Shown in pieces: positions 1 through 14,000 of a DNA stretch of 64,000 nt. Position numbers and translations under genes: made by a program. Every line of letters starts with the position of its first letter. The first letter of the stretch is position 1. Source of the DNA: Nemopilema nomurai (taxonomy: Eukaryota; Cnidaria; Scyphozoa; Rhizostomeae; Rhizostomatidae); NCBI GenBank assembly GCA_003864495.1, contig ML133383.1, forward strand, positions 2,625,560-2,689,559, written 5' to 3'. Under the pieces are notes generated by a model. It searched no databases. It was not told where the DNA came from and saw only the letters and a program-made list of their open reading frames with translations.

Positions 1-3000
1 TCTTTTAATTAACAAGGTCAAGAAAATACTGCTGATCCATGTTTAACATTAGTGAGTTTATCCTTGGTTTTTGAATGGTTTTGAAAAACGGCATCGTTGG
101 CACAAGAAAATGCAATGAGCAATGAAGGAACTGAGCACTTTCTCGGCCAAGGAGGGTATTGTGGAGATGTTCGAGTCAAAGCAGTGCATTACAAAACTCT
201 TATAGAAGATAGGCCTACCTAGATGATTTGCAGCAGGGGCTGTAAATGGATGAATTTGCCAAACAAAATTCTATGAATTTTGAATATGAAAACAGCTATA
301 TACTATGAATCTTAACTGTTCAATATGACCTTGTCAATTACAAGCCAATAGGATCCTTTCATCAAATTTGACATTTTGCCACTTTTGCTTATTTTACATC
401 AGCCACACCACCTGTTATGTTCTAATCCTACTTGTAAACTTGCAGTTCCTTGTGCATAGAGTTATCATCCTTTCTGCCTGGTATTTCTTTGATTTAGCTT
501 TGACAGTACTTTATACACAGCAATATACTATATATAGTCAAAATATGCATCCACCGACAATTAATAACATTCACTGACCATCCATAAAAATTTACCAACC
601 ACGTTTCCAAAAGTGGAGGGGGGTGCACTGCCACCCCAAACCCACCTGTGTACATGTTTATTGCTTTCCTACTTGAAGGAAGTTCTTCTCCATCAATATC
701 TACATGATATTACTAGTTTTTCAACTGAAATGCTCAAGGAGTGTTATTTACCAGACACCTGTCTTTGTGTTTATCAAAGATGTTATAAATAAGAGACCTT
801 CACCTCTTTATACAGAACATGCTAAGAAACTTTTATATTATCCTCTTGAAACTTGCGATAAGAAGGACATGTGTTTTACTTACGAAACAAGAAACAAAGG
901 TCTTTAAAATATGAGGGGGAACAATAGCCTGCCTCTGGAAAATTGATCCTTTGTCTGGAAGTTATTGCAAATTGTTCTTTTCTTTGCATTCTTTCTGCAT
1001 AAAATTGCCCCCGCCCCCTTTTTGGTCAGGTCAGAGGCCTTGAATAGCCAGATATGTGCTAAAAATAACTCATGTAAAAACCATGGAGGATTTGATGCTT
1101 ATTAAATGCAGTAATAAGCAATGATGATGCAAGAAACAGTATGGTATTTTTGAAAGTATTCTTGAAATTCACTTGTCAAAAAGGAGAAAAGTGCCTCTAA
1201 TGATATTTTCTTGATTTGTTTGCAAACAGGATTTATCTTTTGCTATTTTTTGAATGGCATTGTACTGCTAGTAATTTATTTTCCTTCTGTTGGTACTCAA
1301 TATGAAAGAATTAACAACAGCCAACAATTGCAAGAGCTCACACAGTCAAACTAAGAAGACCTTTTTCTAGCCTGTGGTTTTTTCCAAGGAGGCTTATTGG
1401 ACTATCATCAGGTTCCTGCAGAATCTTAAAACAATTACCAGCTGTTTGCCATTTCTTATGCCTTCATTAACAACTGGTGAAACTTCAATTAAAATGTAGC
1501 TGCCTGTGATGTTTCAATTAATTCATATGCATTCCTCTGTAACTATTTGTCTGTTGTCTTAGATTGAATGACAGGGAATCTGTCAATAATTCTAGAAAAG
1601 CATGCGTTTTAAACATATGAAAATTCAATCTGTGACATATTGGGATGTAAGTGATGGTGAACAAATATTGGGAATACTGGGAATAGCAGGTAAAAGTAAA
1701 CCATGCAATATTTTTGCTAGCATTGGAATCACAAGTGTTTAGTGTTTTGCTAGCATTTTATTATTTGACTAATTTGACAAAGAAACTAAGCTTATCATAT
1801 GTGATCTCAGCTCTTTCCTGAATTGCTTGATTTCTTTCAAAATATGCAGCAATAGCAATATTGAAAACTGTTGTACTGGATATGTGTCAATAAATAGCTT
1901 GTCTGTTTTATACCAATGTCCCATTTTGGTGATCTCATCTAGTTGTTTCCATTTCAATTAATTTCCTCATTTTAGTCATAAAAATTAGTTACGCATCGTC
2001 ATTAATAATAAAGCAGTTTCTAGTATTCCTTGGTCGATAAATACACTGCAATGTCCAAAATTGAAGCAAAAGTAAATATATCTCTTAAACTGTCAACACT
2101 ACAATGCTTGGGTTAAACTTGCAAAAATATCTTCGTGCCATTACGGTTGCTTTGTGCTTTATAACAAAGTTTCAAACTTTCTTCAAACTGATGTTATGAA
2201 AACACTTTTAGCCTGTCCGGAAATGCGACGAAAAGAATTTAGTATCGTAGATCAACAGATTTGCAAAACTTTAAAACGTAACTGTCAACAATTCATATAA
2301 ATGAACAATTTTTAAGTGCAAAGTTCTAGACTTGGTACACTTCGACAAAGAAATGCAAGTCTTATCTGGCTTGCACGTGGAAAATTCGATTGCAAGCAAA
2401 ACATCCGGGAATCTCAATGACGTCATGATGGACGATTATGCAAAATATGCGCCCACAAAATCACCGAATCGCTGGCTTCGGTTTCAAAGAAATAAACACC
2501 GAACTGGAGCGATTTCGTTGAAGAAGAAGACTACAAGTGCTTCAGGAAGGTTGTGACATTTTGAAGCACCCAAAACTGCCCAAAGAAACTATGAATAGAA
2601 ACAAAACGTAGCGAAAAAAATTTAGGCCGGTGGAGAATCAACTGGAAGCCGCCATCGGGTTGGCGGCAAGCTGTAAATTTCGACTAATTTAAAGAACTTT
2701 CACCTGAAGTTTTCCGCAAAATTATTTTCCATATCACTTGCCCATGGCTCCGACTGAAGGATGCCTCACGTGCTAGGGCGCTGCTCTCATTTTCTGCACC
2801 GATTTTATAGCACAATATTTGGAACACAGAATCCTGTCCTTCTTCTCACGTCATGTACTTTGTGTTGCATACACAATAGAAGATCTTTGGGGATCTCGTG
2901 TTTCAGGAAAGGGCAATCATTAAAATGCAGACCACCATTGTCAAATTTGAATAAATTAGATTGAAATTATTTGACTATATTATCATAATTATATTCACGT

Positions 3001-4929
3001 GATCAGTGCTAAATCTCCTTCACAATTACCTGTTCACTTTGAAGGCAACTCTAAAGCAAGCTACTTATACTGAATAAAAATAAAGTAATTGAAGGATTAA
3101 AGTTCAAATGGCACCGGGACTCGAGAAGAGATGTAGTGGTGGGTGGGCTCGGGTGAGCGCTGCCCCTTCCTAAAATTTTCGAAAAAATCTGGGGAGGAGG
3201 TCCAGCCCCCCTAATTGTCTTCGCTTTGAAAGAGAAAGGAATTATGAATAATAAATTGCAATAAGGTTAGGATATCCAGCTTTCTCTTCCTGCCAACCCG
3301 CTAATTTCTCATCGTGTTCTTGTGTACCAAGTTGTAATTATCTATTAACTGAATACACAACCGGTCGTCATTATTTATATTTTTATCTAGCCTACATTTC
3401 AATAGCATAAGCATTAGAGCGAATGGCTTGGTGATATATAAAGTAGCCATAAGAAATATACCGTAGTTACACACTGCAATAACTAAAGTTCTAAGGTCTT
3501 TCATTCAATCCTCGAAAGATCTTCAACTCGCTGTTCTGCCGGAACTCCCCCATCCCCGCTTTTAGATCACTCCAGGGTACCTGTACCTGATGGCAGGGCC
3601 TCTGACGAAGGGGGGACCGGTGGGGGGACCGGGGGGCATGGCCCATTCATTTTTTTGTAAAACAATAGAGCTTTCTTAAACATCTTTTGTTATGATTGTT
3701 AAAATGAATCTCCCTTGGGCCCTCCACTGTCCAATCTGCGTCGGAGCCCATGGATAAGATTATCTATGTAGGTATTTAAAGACCACTTGGCACTCCATTC
3801 CAAGCCTGCCCACGCCCTTTTGAAAACCGGAAAAACTTTGTTCAATTGGTTTCAATTGCTACCATGAAAAGTGACACACAACATAACAACTATCAAAATT
3901 ATCGAAAAGGGCTTTCTTCCCATAAGTATCCAACCCTACCAAAGATCGAAGTGCATTTGTTAGAGCAAACTTTCACCATTGCAAATGCATAATCGCATAT
4001 TAGAAGATCTTGCTGGTCGGTGATGGCAGTCTTGTGAAATTTTGAAGTTCCATATAGCTTTAAATATTCCAGATTCAGGCGCATTAGAAACATCCCCTGT
4101 TAGGAATTTGTTCTTGGTTTAAAAAGAAGTAAGAAAAAAACAAAAGTTAGTAAGAGGGCATAAATTGTAAGGAAAAGGTGCCTCACTAAATTCTGGATTA
4201 CTTTGAGATGTCCATTCTGAAAAATTGGTCCATCTGGTCATTAATCTTTAATTATTGATCGTATGATCATCTTGATTTGTTATCGCTGCTAAATTGAATG
4301 AACCAGTATGCCCTGTACTGTACGCTATTCACCGTTTCAAAAACTTTATTTTATAGATAATTATCTCATAACTGATAGCCAAGCTCATTGGTGTAATAAA
4401 CTAGCTATGTCTTTAGCCAGCATATAACTGTTGTAAATTATGACTTTTTGGTTGTATAAAACTTCGAGGAGGCACTAAGGGAAAATCCAGTAAGGTTTGT
4501 CCCCCTTTATGTATGCCACACTGGCGTTTTTGTCTGTAGAAAACCAAGGGGAGATGGTCGGAAGAGACGGGGGAACGATGGGGTACGGCCCGCTTAATAC
4601 AACTGCAGGAAGAAAAAGAAATAACACTTTTTTGCACTTTTTCACAAATGCAATTTATAGATGGAAAGACGCGTATTCCTTTGAGATAACATGATGGCTC
4701 CAAAAACATACAAAACAATTTTTAATGTTAACTGACGTTAAACTCCAGGTCTCAACTTGAATATAATTAGCAAGAGTATTTATATTTGATTGATAATAGA
4801 ATTTCAAAAAAACTCTAGACCATCCTTGTAGCACAAGTATTAAGTGGGCTAAATATTGATTATTAAGTGCTATAGACTTTTACCAGAAGCTGAGAAATGT
4901 TCTCTCCGATACTTTGTTTTCAAGCAAGG
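1..4929. other. intergenic region, no gene recognised
   Basis: No frame here shows a recognisable domain or a convincing chain of splice-compatible exons; open frames are short and hydrophobic or low in complexity, as expected from AT-rich noncoding DNA. A frame at 2332-2556 crosses a perfect CRE-type palindrome (TGACGTCA, 2418-2425) but has no supporting homology. A possible small transposon lies at 3594-3754. The 3' untranslated region of the receptor gene that stops at 4930 on the minus strand must extend into the right end of this interval. Confidence 0.6.
3594..3754. mobile_element. possible MITE-like element with imperfect inverted ends
   Basis: The left end reads CAGGGCCTCTGACG. The reverse complement of the right end reads CATGGGCTCCGACG, so 11 of 14 bases match. 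The interior is G-rich on the left and AT-rich in the middle and carries no coding frame. No target-site duplication is evident. The architecture resembles non-autonomous DNA transposons, but this could be chance pairing in a GC-rich island. Confidence 0.3.
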
Positions 4930-7900
4930 TTATTGTCTGAAGTAAGCAAACACTGCAATCGATGATCCAAAGACCAGGACGATGTAGATCCAGAAGAATA
5001 TGCGATCAATGTAATAACCGATCATCTCCCACTCCTTTTTGTGGTCAATCTCTCTTTCATTATGCTCAGGGTAGCCGCCATCTTTTCTTCTGGAGACTTG
5101 CGTAGCCTTGTTCCCAACCACACCGCCTTTGGTTCGATTGTCCGGGCACTCGGAATCATCTTCTCCTTGGTTATCAAAATCTGTCAGTTCTACATCTTTG
5201 AATTCGACTGCGCGTCTTGAAGGGAGATTTGGATTAAAGTTGCCAGACTTTTTGGACTTGCTTTTGGTGATCTTGAGAAAGAGACGATGTAGGCACTTCG
5301 GTGGCTTTGTAAATTTGTATGCTATACTTGTGGTCATGATTCCAGCTACACAGCCGAAAACGACAACGTAAAATAATATAACATACAGCACACCGACTAA
5401 CGGAGCACTGTCACCTTTCCTTGGAAGATCTTGCGAAATCACCATTAGGTATACGCCCATTGTGAGTAGAATTGTTACTGCAAACCCGACTCTCTCGCCA
5501 GTTTCAGCTGGTATTTGGAAGATCAAGATCGACAGAAAGACGACTGCCATCATTGGCAATATAAGGTATAGAAGAAAATACAACGGTTTCCGTTTTAAAG
5601 TGATTCTGTAAATGATCTCCGAAAACGGATCATCACAACAATGCCTTTTATATTCCGTTAACGTTGGAACATGCTCCATCTCAATGTCCCATTCACCATG
5701 TACTATTGCACCCCTCTCTAGAAGTAAGAAATTTTGACTGATAAAACGCCAGTCTATTATACACACGGAGATGTGAATGCCAACAATTAAAATGAGCCCG
5801 CGACCAATTAATTAACAATTAAAAAGATGACGATTAATAACACCCAAAGCTGCAAGCAAATTCAAGCATTCAGATGCTGCCTTCTGCATTATGCGAGGAA
5901 ATATTTTGGTAACTCAATTACTAAATTGAGAAGATTGAAATCTAAGATTTTACAATAATCACAATAGCAATGGCATAACATTTTAGGTACATTAAAGAAA
6001 CATTTATATTTAAAATTCACAGCCTCGCTCGTGTATGTTCTCGGTCAAATTCAGCTTTAGAGAATTTGAAATTTTTCCCGAAACGAGGCTATTACAAAAT
6101 GGTGAGCTAAAACCGTGTGAGGAAATCTAATTGAGCTTTTTAGAATTTGCAGTGAATTTGCAGTAAAATTAGAAGTTTTACCCGAAACGAAGCTTATACA
6201 AAAAGGTGAACCGTGTGGGGGAAATCCTCAAAACATACCTGCGTGATGGCGGGGTAGTGTGAGCTTCAATCGACGATTCTCATAGGACTTAGATGCGAAT
6301 ACCAGCTTACATTGCTGCCAATAGAAAAATACCCCCTTTTAAAAGTGAAGTTGTCATGACCTCTTAAATGTTGAGCAGACCACATAAAATTAACCCTTCA
6401 AAACCTAATAGCATCCCTGTGAGATCCACAGGCTCCATATTCAAAATCCAAAAAATGGAGATGGTATGGTCATTTACCCCTTTTTCGGGCCCCTCACTAT
6501 CACATGCTTTCAACGTTTTCGCTCCTGCACAACATTTGTAAACTGTTGCTTTCTAGCATTAAAAAGAATGTTTGCAGATGATAATTTGAGGTTTATTATG
6601 CAAACCAATGGATAAATTAACTCCGGCATACTTGTTGATCAATTGGAAACCATTCGACATTGACTGCACATGAGCTCTTCCATACAGCCGTAGAAAACCA
6701 AACAATCTCACCGTTGCTGTGTACATGCACCTGAGTGGTATAAACATCGCTCAGCTTCTTGGTACCTTCTTCTGCCCTGCAAAGAAAAGACCAAGTACAA
6801 GGGCGAGTGTCAGATACAAAGCAAGGTACCAAGACTTAGGCCGTGGGGGGAGAGAGGGGCTCCACCCAAAGTCAAGTGCGCTGGAGAACTTATTCTTGCC
6901 TAATACAGGGTTTAAATTCGCCATTATATCGTTGTTGATGTGCTGCTTCGTCATAACTTACTCACAGAGCAGCTGAGTTTATTTCAAAACATATATAACT
7001 GTATGTGGCGGCAATGTAACAGTTGCTTTGCTTTGAGAGAAAACTCAAAATAAGGAGAAATTTAAGGCTTGACCAAGATCGAGTCTGGTATTATTCTTAA
7101 AATCTCTTTAAATTTTAGTAATTCTGAGCCTCAAAATTCTTATAGAACTTATTCTTAAAAAAAGAAGTGTTTATAGCAGGGTAACATGCCAATATTAAGA
7201 CCGTGGGGAGAGAGAGGGGTTCCATTCAAATGCGAGTGCCTTGGAGAGAGAGAAAAGACCCCACTCCAGGACATGTACCGTAGATCCATACTGACGTGCC
7301 AAGTTAACATGCATGAAACTTCAGAAATGATTTTGTTGACTTCTATCAGATGTGAAATAGTTAGAACTTACATATTGTAAAGGACAATATCAGGCGTCCA
7401 TATTTTTTGGCTTGGGACATTAACCAAACTGATATCAGCGTAGTCCTTCGGATTCCATCCAAGTCGCTCGTCGGTCCATCGCTAAAATAGGCAGATATTA
7501 GTTGTCATGGTTTCCTCTAAGTCACATGCAATAAAGACGTAGCAGTTTAGAAGAAGCATCAACAGGAGCTACTTGATTGGAGCCCGCTTCAGTGCCCCGC
7601 ATTGCCGAGTAACCCTACAAAAGGGGTCCATGCGGTTAGGCCTAAACGGATCTGGCCTTTACAGGTCCGACTTGTGTCGCTTTTACTGCTTTCATTTGAT
7701 AGAATAATGCTTGCACGATAATATATTCCTGTCGTCAAAATCAAGATCGTCCACAACATTCATGAGAAATAGGAAGAAGACATTTGCCAAAGAGTGTTGC
7801 GTATTCTTCGCCATAGAAATAATGAGTTTGAAAAATGGATCATGGTTGGAAAGAATAAAAAAGTATGTTCGTATTCAAGGATGGGTCGCTTTCAAAGTCG

Positions 7901-10565
7901 AATTCGAGGCTACTTGCCATGACAACTGAGGTTTGACTGATTAAAATCTCGTCTGTGATGACCTAAATGGAAGAAAATGCCATGTTATGAAGGTTGAAAC
8001 AGGTAGAAAGAATAAATAGTAAAAAAACTGAAAATAGTATAGCACACATAAACGAAATCGGATCCAGGCTGATACCTTTTATACTTTTTATTCGCAAATT
8101 AAATATTGTCAATTTGAAGATGAAGAAACTGGTGCGGAGCAAAAATGTTAACCGATCGAATTTTAGATAGCAAGTTTTAAATAGAATGTGCTGAAATTAC
8201 ATTTGTTGGTTTTGCTCTTCACAAAAGTTGTGGAATAAACTTATAATTGGCAGTGAAAGCTATTCTGTTAAAGATGATAAATTGATTTGAGTTGAATGCT
8301 AGAAATCCATTTTAATAACAAACCTTTTAACAGTTGGAAGTGCCTTTTCTAAAACAATTCTTAATTACTCCCTCTCCAACGTTTTTGCTTCAAATCAGAT
8401 TGAATCGGATAATCGAGTTCCCTTCTGTGGCGTGGTTATTGATAATTTAGAAAAATGCAAGGATTATATGGTTCAGTTCTATCAAAGAGGCTAATGCGAA
8501 ATGAAAACGCGCCTGAGCAGGGGTCCAGTATAAAGCTGGATAATACTAGGAAATTGAGCAAGACGAATGCTTGACGTCATGTCGTGAGAAGGCTCGAACC
8601 CAGGCTAGCTTACCACGGGATTGTACAGAAGAACGAAGATATATCCAGTGTAGTGATATAAGAAGGAAAAAGATGCTCTGAAGTTTCAAGAATTCTTCTA
8701 AGAACTCTCTGAAGTCATGGCCAAACAAACTGAGCCCTTCTCGGTTGTAGGATCCAAATAATCGTCCTGTAGCTGTGTAGGCGCGTAAGCAAGTTTCATA
8801 ATCAACAAGAAAGTTCTAGGAATGGTTCTAACGATAAATATAAGGACGTAGAAACAAGCGACACAAATAAACAGAATTTACCAATTTTTCAATGTTGCGA
8901 AGTTTCATGTCGAACTCAACAAATACAGGAAATTTGCTTGATTTCGATGGCCTCGCAGTGGCATTGGCATTGGATATCAGGAACGAAACCAGCCTGGCCT
9001 CAACTGCATGCTGTGCTCCGGAGGCTGCGGGGGAGGAAAAAATGAAATGTTCAGATATTCAAACCGTTGTTGTGATCAGATATTCAAACCGCTTGTTGTG
9101 ATCAAGGCAAATTAAAATACTGCTAGATAAGTTTATTTGATCAGCCAGGTAAATTTGTACGGGAAATAAAGTTAGGTAAGATGTGGGATGGTTGTTGGTG
9201 CGTGTGTAGGAAGAGAAATGGCTTCTTCTTGAAAAGAGTAGTTAGTTGCATTTATCGCATCCATAGAAATGATCTCACCATTATTGACCGAGAGACAAAG
9301 GTTTAATGTTAAGACTATGGTTTTAGAGTTGTGAAATTCAGGCAAAAACGAGAGAATTTAACTGGAATCTCGAAGAGGTGTCTCTGTCTCGCCCTCTTTT
9401 CTGCATGGTGTATTTCAGATAATGAGCCGTTTCAATTTTCTATTCTACTTTTCCGCTTCACTGTGCCAGAAGGCGGTACATTATGCTTGTCTATTTTGAG
9501 GTAGAATTTAATTACATTTAGCGGCAAAGCTAGCCTTGAAGCGATATTTCTGGTTTTTAACGGGAGAGGAGGCCCCGGAGTTATAGCCCAAGAAATAGTT
9601 TGTACACGCTCTATAGATCCTAGGAAAATGAGGTGACACCTTTCTATTTTAAATCAATATTGCAGTCGTTTATTATACTTTGAAGCTGTTGTAAACACTT
9701 TGAGATGTTTCCATAACTTGGCAAGATGATTAATAAATCTTCCCTATCCTTGCAATTTTAGATCAATCTCGTGTCCCATGGTTACATTAAAGCAAACAAA
9801 TTATTCTGAATCAGGGGGGTAAAGTCAGAATATTGTCCCCATTGCACTGGTAACCGTTTAATTCCAGTCCTGTTTCAATGAGCGCAGAATAGGATTCTCC
9901 TTGGCTACTGATAACCCCCGGTTTTTCAATTAAAATCAATCTACCATTCCCGTCTGGAGATAGCTGCAATGAAAGTATTATTTTGGATTTTAGTATTTGA
10001 ATGACAATAAACATATGCCATTCTACTTTGTTTGCAAATTCCCTCCTCAGAAGAAACAAGTCTCATACCAAATTTGTTTTGGAGCTAATGAACAGGGTCT
10101 TCAAATCATTCTCAGCAAGCTAATCACCCAGAAGTTAACAGAATTACGATCAGCCTTAGAAGAATAGGTTCCACTTGAAGCTCCAAGCATTCCTCCACGA
10201 TTTCATAATTCTTGAAGGGGCTGTAAGACGTCGTTGTTAATCGTAACGGTAGTCGAAACTTAGTTGTATACAATGGAGATATTAGACGTAATTGTTCGTC
10301 GTAACGGTAGTCGAAACTTGGAGTTATTACAATGGCTATTACACGTATTTCGTCGTCGTAGTAAATTGGTATATACAATGGCGCTATGAGACGTTGCAAT
10401 TATAATATGCAGTGAAGTTGCTGTACATAACAGAAGCAGCATTTGTTGCAGTTCAAAATAGCCAAGTTATCAAAGGATGTTAAATAACAACGTGCTATTG
10501 TACTCACCAGGTAGGTGGAATAGAAGAATGATTTTGAGCGTCCAGTTAATTGCAGCCCATCCCAT
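4930..10565 (-). CDS. nicotinic acetylcholine receptor-like alpha-type subunit (copy A)
   Basis: Cys-loop ligand-gated channel subunit at the plasma membrane. Seven coding exons join in phase: 10565-10508, 9024-8882, 7962-7918, 7481-7372, 6776-6632, 6314-6239, 5717-4930 (454 codons). Exon 1 encodes a signal peptide (about residues 1-22). The binding domain includes WTDERLGWNP and the IWTPDIVLYN motif. The Cys-loop cysteines are C155 and C169, separated by 13 residues. Loop C has adjacent C219-C220, the alpha-subunit signature. M1 to M3 lie at about 238-262, 269-288 and 300-322, then a charged cytoplasmic loop and M4 at about 430-452. Glu267 at the -1' position with Leu at 9' suggests a cation channel; 2' is Gly and 20' is Gln, unlike vertebrate alpha7. 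Intron 3 begins with GC instead of GT. The ligand is not proven: cnidarian members of this family are diverse. The copy B paralog lies 5.8 kb upstream on the same strand. Confidence 0.93.
6836..7250. repeat. pair of direct repeats inside receptor A intron 4
   Basis: Two related G-rich blocks, near 6838-6892 and 7197-7250, share GTGGGGAGAGAGAGGGG-like text followed by a similar tail ending in a TGGAGA-type motif. Both are in the same orientation, about 360 bp apart, within the intron between exons 7481-7372 and 6776-6632. They look like a local duplication. No coding content is seen. Confidence 0.45.
10215..10400. repeat. three-copy tandem repeat, unit about 55-58 bp
   Basis: The block TCGTAACGGTAGTCGAAACT occurs at 10241 and 10299, and a degenerate third copy follows near 10353. 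Each is followed by an ATACAATGG- or TTACAATGG-type tail. It lies in intron 1 of receptor A. The open frames that span it simply reflect the repeat. Confidence 0.6.
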
Positions 10566-10909
10566 CTTTCCTAGTTGCCCTAAGTATGCAGACGAGTTAT
10601 AACAACGCCAGATCCGTCCAGCTTCGAATCACTACACCGTCTTGAGGTGGAGTGTGCCAAATGCCCCAGACCTTGTCAGCTCCGAACTGCTTGGCGTCAA
10701 GCGCACCAAATAATGACCGATGGAGGAAACCACAGCAGGGACACTGGGTGGCAGAATATACAAGATGGAGCTATGCGCAGTCCTCGTTGCAATGGATCAC
10801 CTAATCAACGAGGAAAATATTACTGAATGATCAGGAAGAGAGGCAGAGTCAAGATCGGACATTCATGAAGCCCCTAATGTCGTAAAGTTAGGAAGGAAAC
10901 ATATGGGCA

Positions 10910-11090
10910 TCAGTCCAGAAAAATTGACGGCTCCACGGCTGGGAGCCGGAGAAATACTTTGTCTGCTAATGTCATATTGTACTAGTAATTCTTATTATAG
11001 ACAATGCAAGTGATTGTAAAAAGGAAACTTTTCTTTGAGTTGGTAACAAGGAAGGTTCGAATTGTAATATCTTGACTCTTTTAATTTAAA
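10910..11090 (-). repeat. dispersed repeat family, copy 1 (reverse orientation)
   Basis: Read on the minus strand this segment matches the copies at 32365-32600 and 63245-63545. Shared blocks are a GAACCTTCCT/ACCAACTC stretch and the core CCGGCTCCCAGCCGTGGAG followed by CCGTCAATTTTTCTGGACT. The core is itself a short hairpin (CGGCTC paired with GAGCCG). It has no coding potential; it is probably a fragment of a transposable element. Confidence 0.6.
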
Positions 11091-14000
11091 TAATAATTTT
11101 AAAAGATAATAATTTTCTAGACTCTTCCGCATTCATTCCTTTTCAACATGTCTACAACCTATCAATAGGCTATTGACGCGCATTAAAAACAAATTTTGCC
11201 AAACTGCACTGTCCAATGTGATTTTGGCCACCGGTTGTATGGCTTTCTTTTGGTATCGGCTTTATCACAACAAGAAGACCAATTCTGCCGGCAAAGGCGC
11301 TGGTTTTCACAGCTAGATATTTAAAGACAGGGTCGCGGTACAGGATGGGTTTCTGAGGTCGCTTCTTATGTTCAAAAATTATGATTTTAAAAAAACTCCA
11401 AGGAGAAGAACAAAAGTTTTTAGCCAGTTAAACTATTTATCAATGAACGAGGGTGTTCATTGTGGCGGTCGGAAATTCAGAACAGTAAGTCACAACTTTG
11501 GAACGACTAAACCCCTCCAAACACAACAGTTTAGGCATAATTATGTAGCAGAATATGGTAGCCAGGACAGGTTTGCAGCCATCAGCGCCGTAGAAAGTAT
11601 AAAAAACTCTAATGCTACAAGATCGCTGATGCTACAAGAAGACACTACCCATTTCACGAATCTGTCCCGGATACCCAAGAAGTGGGCCTCAAAGTGCCGA
11701 GACTCAAAGCTGGATGTTTTTGATTCAGTTGCGGTTTAATTTCTTGAAGGAACAAAGATGCGGTTTAGTGATGCGAGGCCTCGGTTTTGAGAGTGTATGT
11801 ATATTTTACAAATGGTGCTCTGTTTCAACGTCTCTTCTAGTTGAACCAGGAGGCAAGAAGCGGCTTTTCTTGAGAGCAAACAGAGAGCTGGTGCTGAGTT
11901 TGCTGAGCCATCCACAACCTGGGCACCAGACTCGCTATGTATGAAATAAAATAGAGTGAGTTGAGTTATTTTACATAGAGTGAGTTTGGCACCCAGGATA
12001 AGTCGTCCAGTGGTTGATCTGAATTTCAATGTGTGCAATGCCAAGTAAACTAAATAGTCGTTGTATCTGATGTACAAAATTGCTTGCGAAACGCTAACGG
12101 GGGCATTGTTTATTGGCCTACCATTTCCAACAACTTTGTGTTAACAACAACACTGGAAGTGCAAAGGAAATCCTCTATTGCTTTCAATTCTCAATAAAAA
12201 GTCTTTTCATTTAGGTTTTGTTAGAGTGCTTATCATACAGTTGCTTTTTCATCTTGATTTTATCTTATCTTGCTTATTTTACTTCTGCAGTAAAAAAACA
12301 TTATCTCTGAAAACATTGCTGCACGTGAATCTCTTCAATGCTCTTCTTTTCAAGATAATTTCTTGTGCGGAGCTTCTAGAATCAACAACTGTAGATTGCA
12401 CGTATAAATTGTCTGCTGCCATCCAATACCCTTGGAACCCATTTGAAATGAATTTCAAAGTTCAAACAGAATTTCAAAGTTGCTAAGAAAGCTGGACCTA
12501 AATTCAGTTTATATGAAGTTTATAGTTCAGTTTTATCAGTTTTGATTGCTACTTTTTTCTATGAGACAGTTTCTCATAGCTAGATGGAATGATATAATAA
12601 CTAGTGATTAAGATATTTTTCACTTATAAGTAGCAGATCCTATCTTTGCATAACCACTAGACAATTCTTAAATTCCTAGAATATATTCGCGTGAGCTGGT
12701 CTCAAGATATTGAATGGGGCTTTGTTTAAGTTACAACTGCTCCATAATCATTTTCCACCTTTTTTAATGGCTTTTGTATCACCCAAACCTCTAGTTAGGA
12801 TAACTTGACAGAATTCAGCAGATTAATTGAAAAGTTAAGTATCTTTGACATCAAGACCGCGTTGTTATAAAGAAGCTAACGATGAATTTAGAGAATACGT
12901 TCTCCTAACTTGCGTAGGAAGAAGTCGCTCTTTGAGGCAGGCTGGTTTATGCCTTAAAATACTTATTCACTATAATTGCACGAGACCGTGGCTTAATTGG
13001 TCTATACTGGCAAAAAAATTCAGCTTTCCTTAACAGTTCAGCAATGACTGCTGTCAATTACACGAGAAAAATAGGCTGAATTGCAACTTCATGTTCAGAA
13101 CACTTGTCTCTAAGAGCAGCTGACAAGCAACTTTACGTTAAAGTGATAACCAATAGTTGAAACAAAGCGAGCTCTAACCGTTACCTGTTTATACTTTACA
13201 ACCAGGTACTTTGATCCTCCAAAACAAGATGATTTAACCAATGGGCAACCAATGATCTTATGGATCTGCAGTATTTGGTATCGGTCGGCACAAAAGTTTG
13301 GAACAGATTCAAGTTCCACGTGGTGAAATCAAGAGGTCGTACAGAAACGAATAAGAACAACACTGGCAGGAATCCAACAACTTCAATATATAGTACTGCA
13401 TTTTGGTGTTCCCTTTTGCTTCAAGAAATATTGCATCGCACGCAGTCTCCATGGAAACTATTTGTATCTTTGTTTGCAAAGTACTAATCTCTCTGCTGGG
13501 AGATATATTACTTGTTTATAAAATCATTATGAGTTGAAAATTAGGTCATTACGCTTGACTCTGTAATTTTACTTGTTTACGTCCATTGTCAACTGTCTTG
13601 GTCACTAGCGAAAGCTTGGCAGGGCTATGGTGGTTCCGTAATAGCAAGCAGCCTAAATTTGCCAAGACAGTAATGAAGCGTCAAATAAAATTCGTTTAAG
13701 AATCGTGCACTCACTTCAACCTGCTTAAACATGTAAAGCTGACGTTGTTTCGTAGTCTGACATCAAATAATAGCGACATTGAATGATTTTGATTCGATTC
13801 TTCCTAGAGTTTAGTTGTTGAAATGCCGTTCATTATTCCCTATGACTTCCATTTCTAAACTTATACAGAAGCTCAATCTCCAGTGATAAAAAGGGTCAAA
13901 ATCCCCACAAAACTTGTTACGCGTTTTTCAAGCGTATTTCGCGCGAACTTTATCGCATTTGGCTGATTTTTTCTCAATGGAAGTTGGGCATTTTAAGAAG

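Noticed and set aside
2332..2556. Plus-strand frame with a CRE palindrome and a basic C-terminus
   Set aside because: No family resemblance, no convincing donor and no following exons; likely chance.
8584..8605. tRNA-like B box (GGTTCGAGCC) on the minus strand
   Set aside because: No matching A box at the right distance, no acceptor stem and no cloverleaf could be formed; at most a very old tRNA-derived SINE fragment.
11368..11739. 123-codon plus-strand frame between the receptor genes
   Set aside because: No domain or compositional sign of a real protein and no linked exons; its length is compatible with chance in this region.
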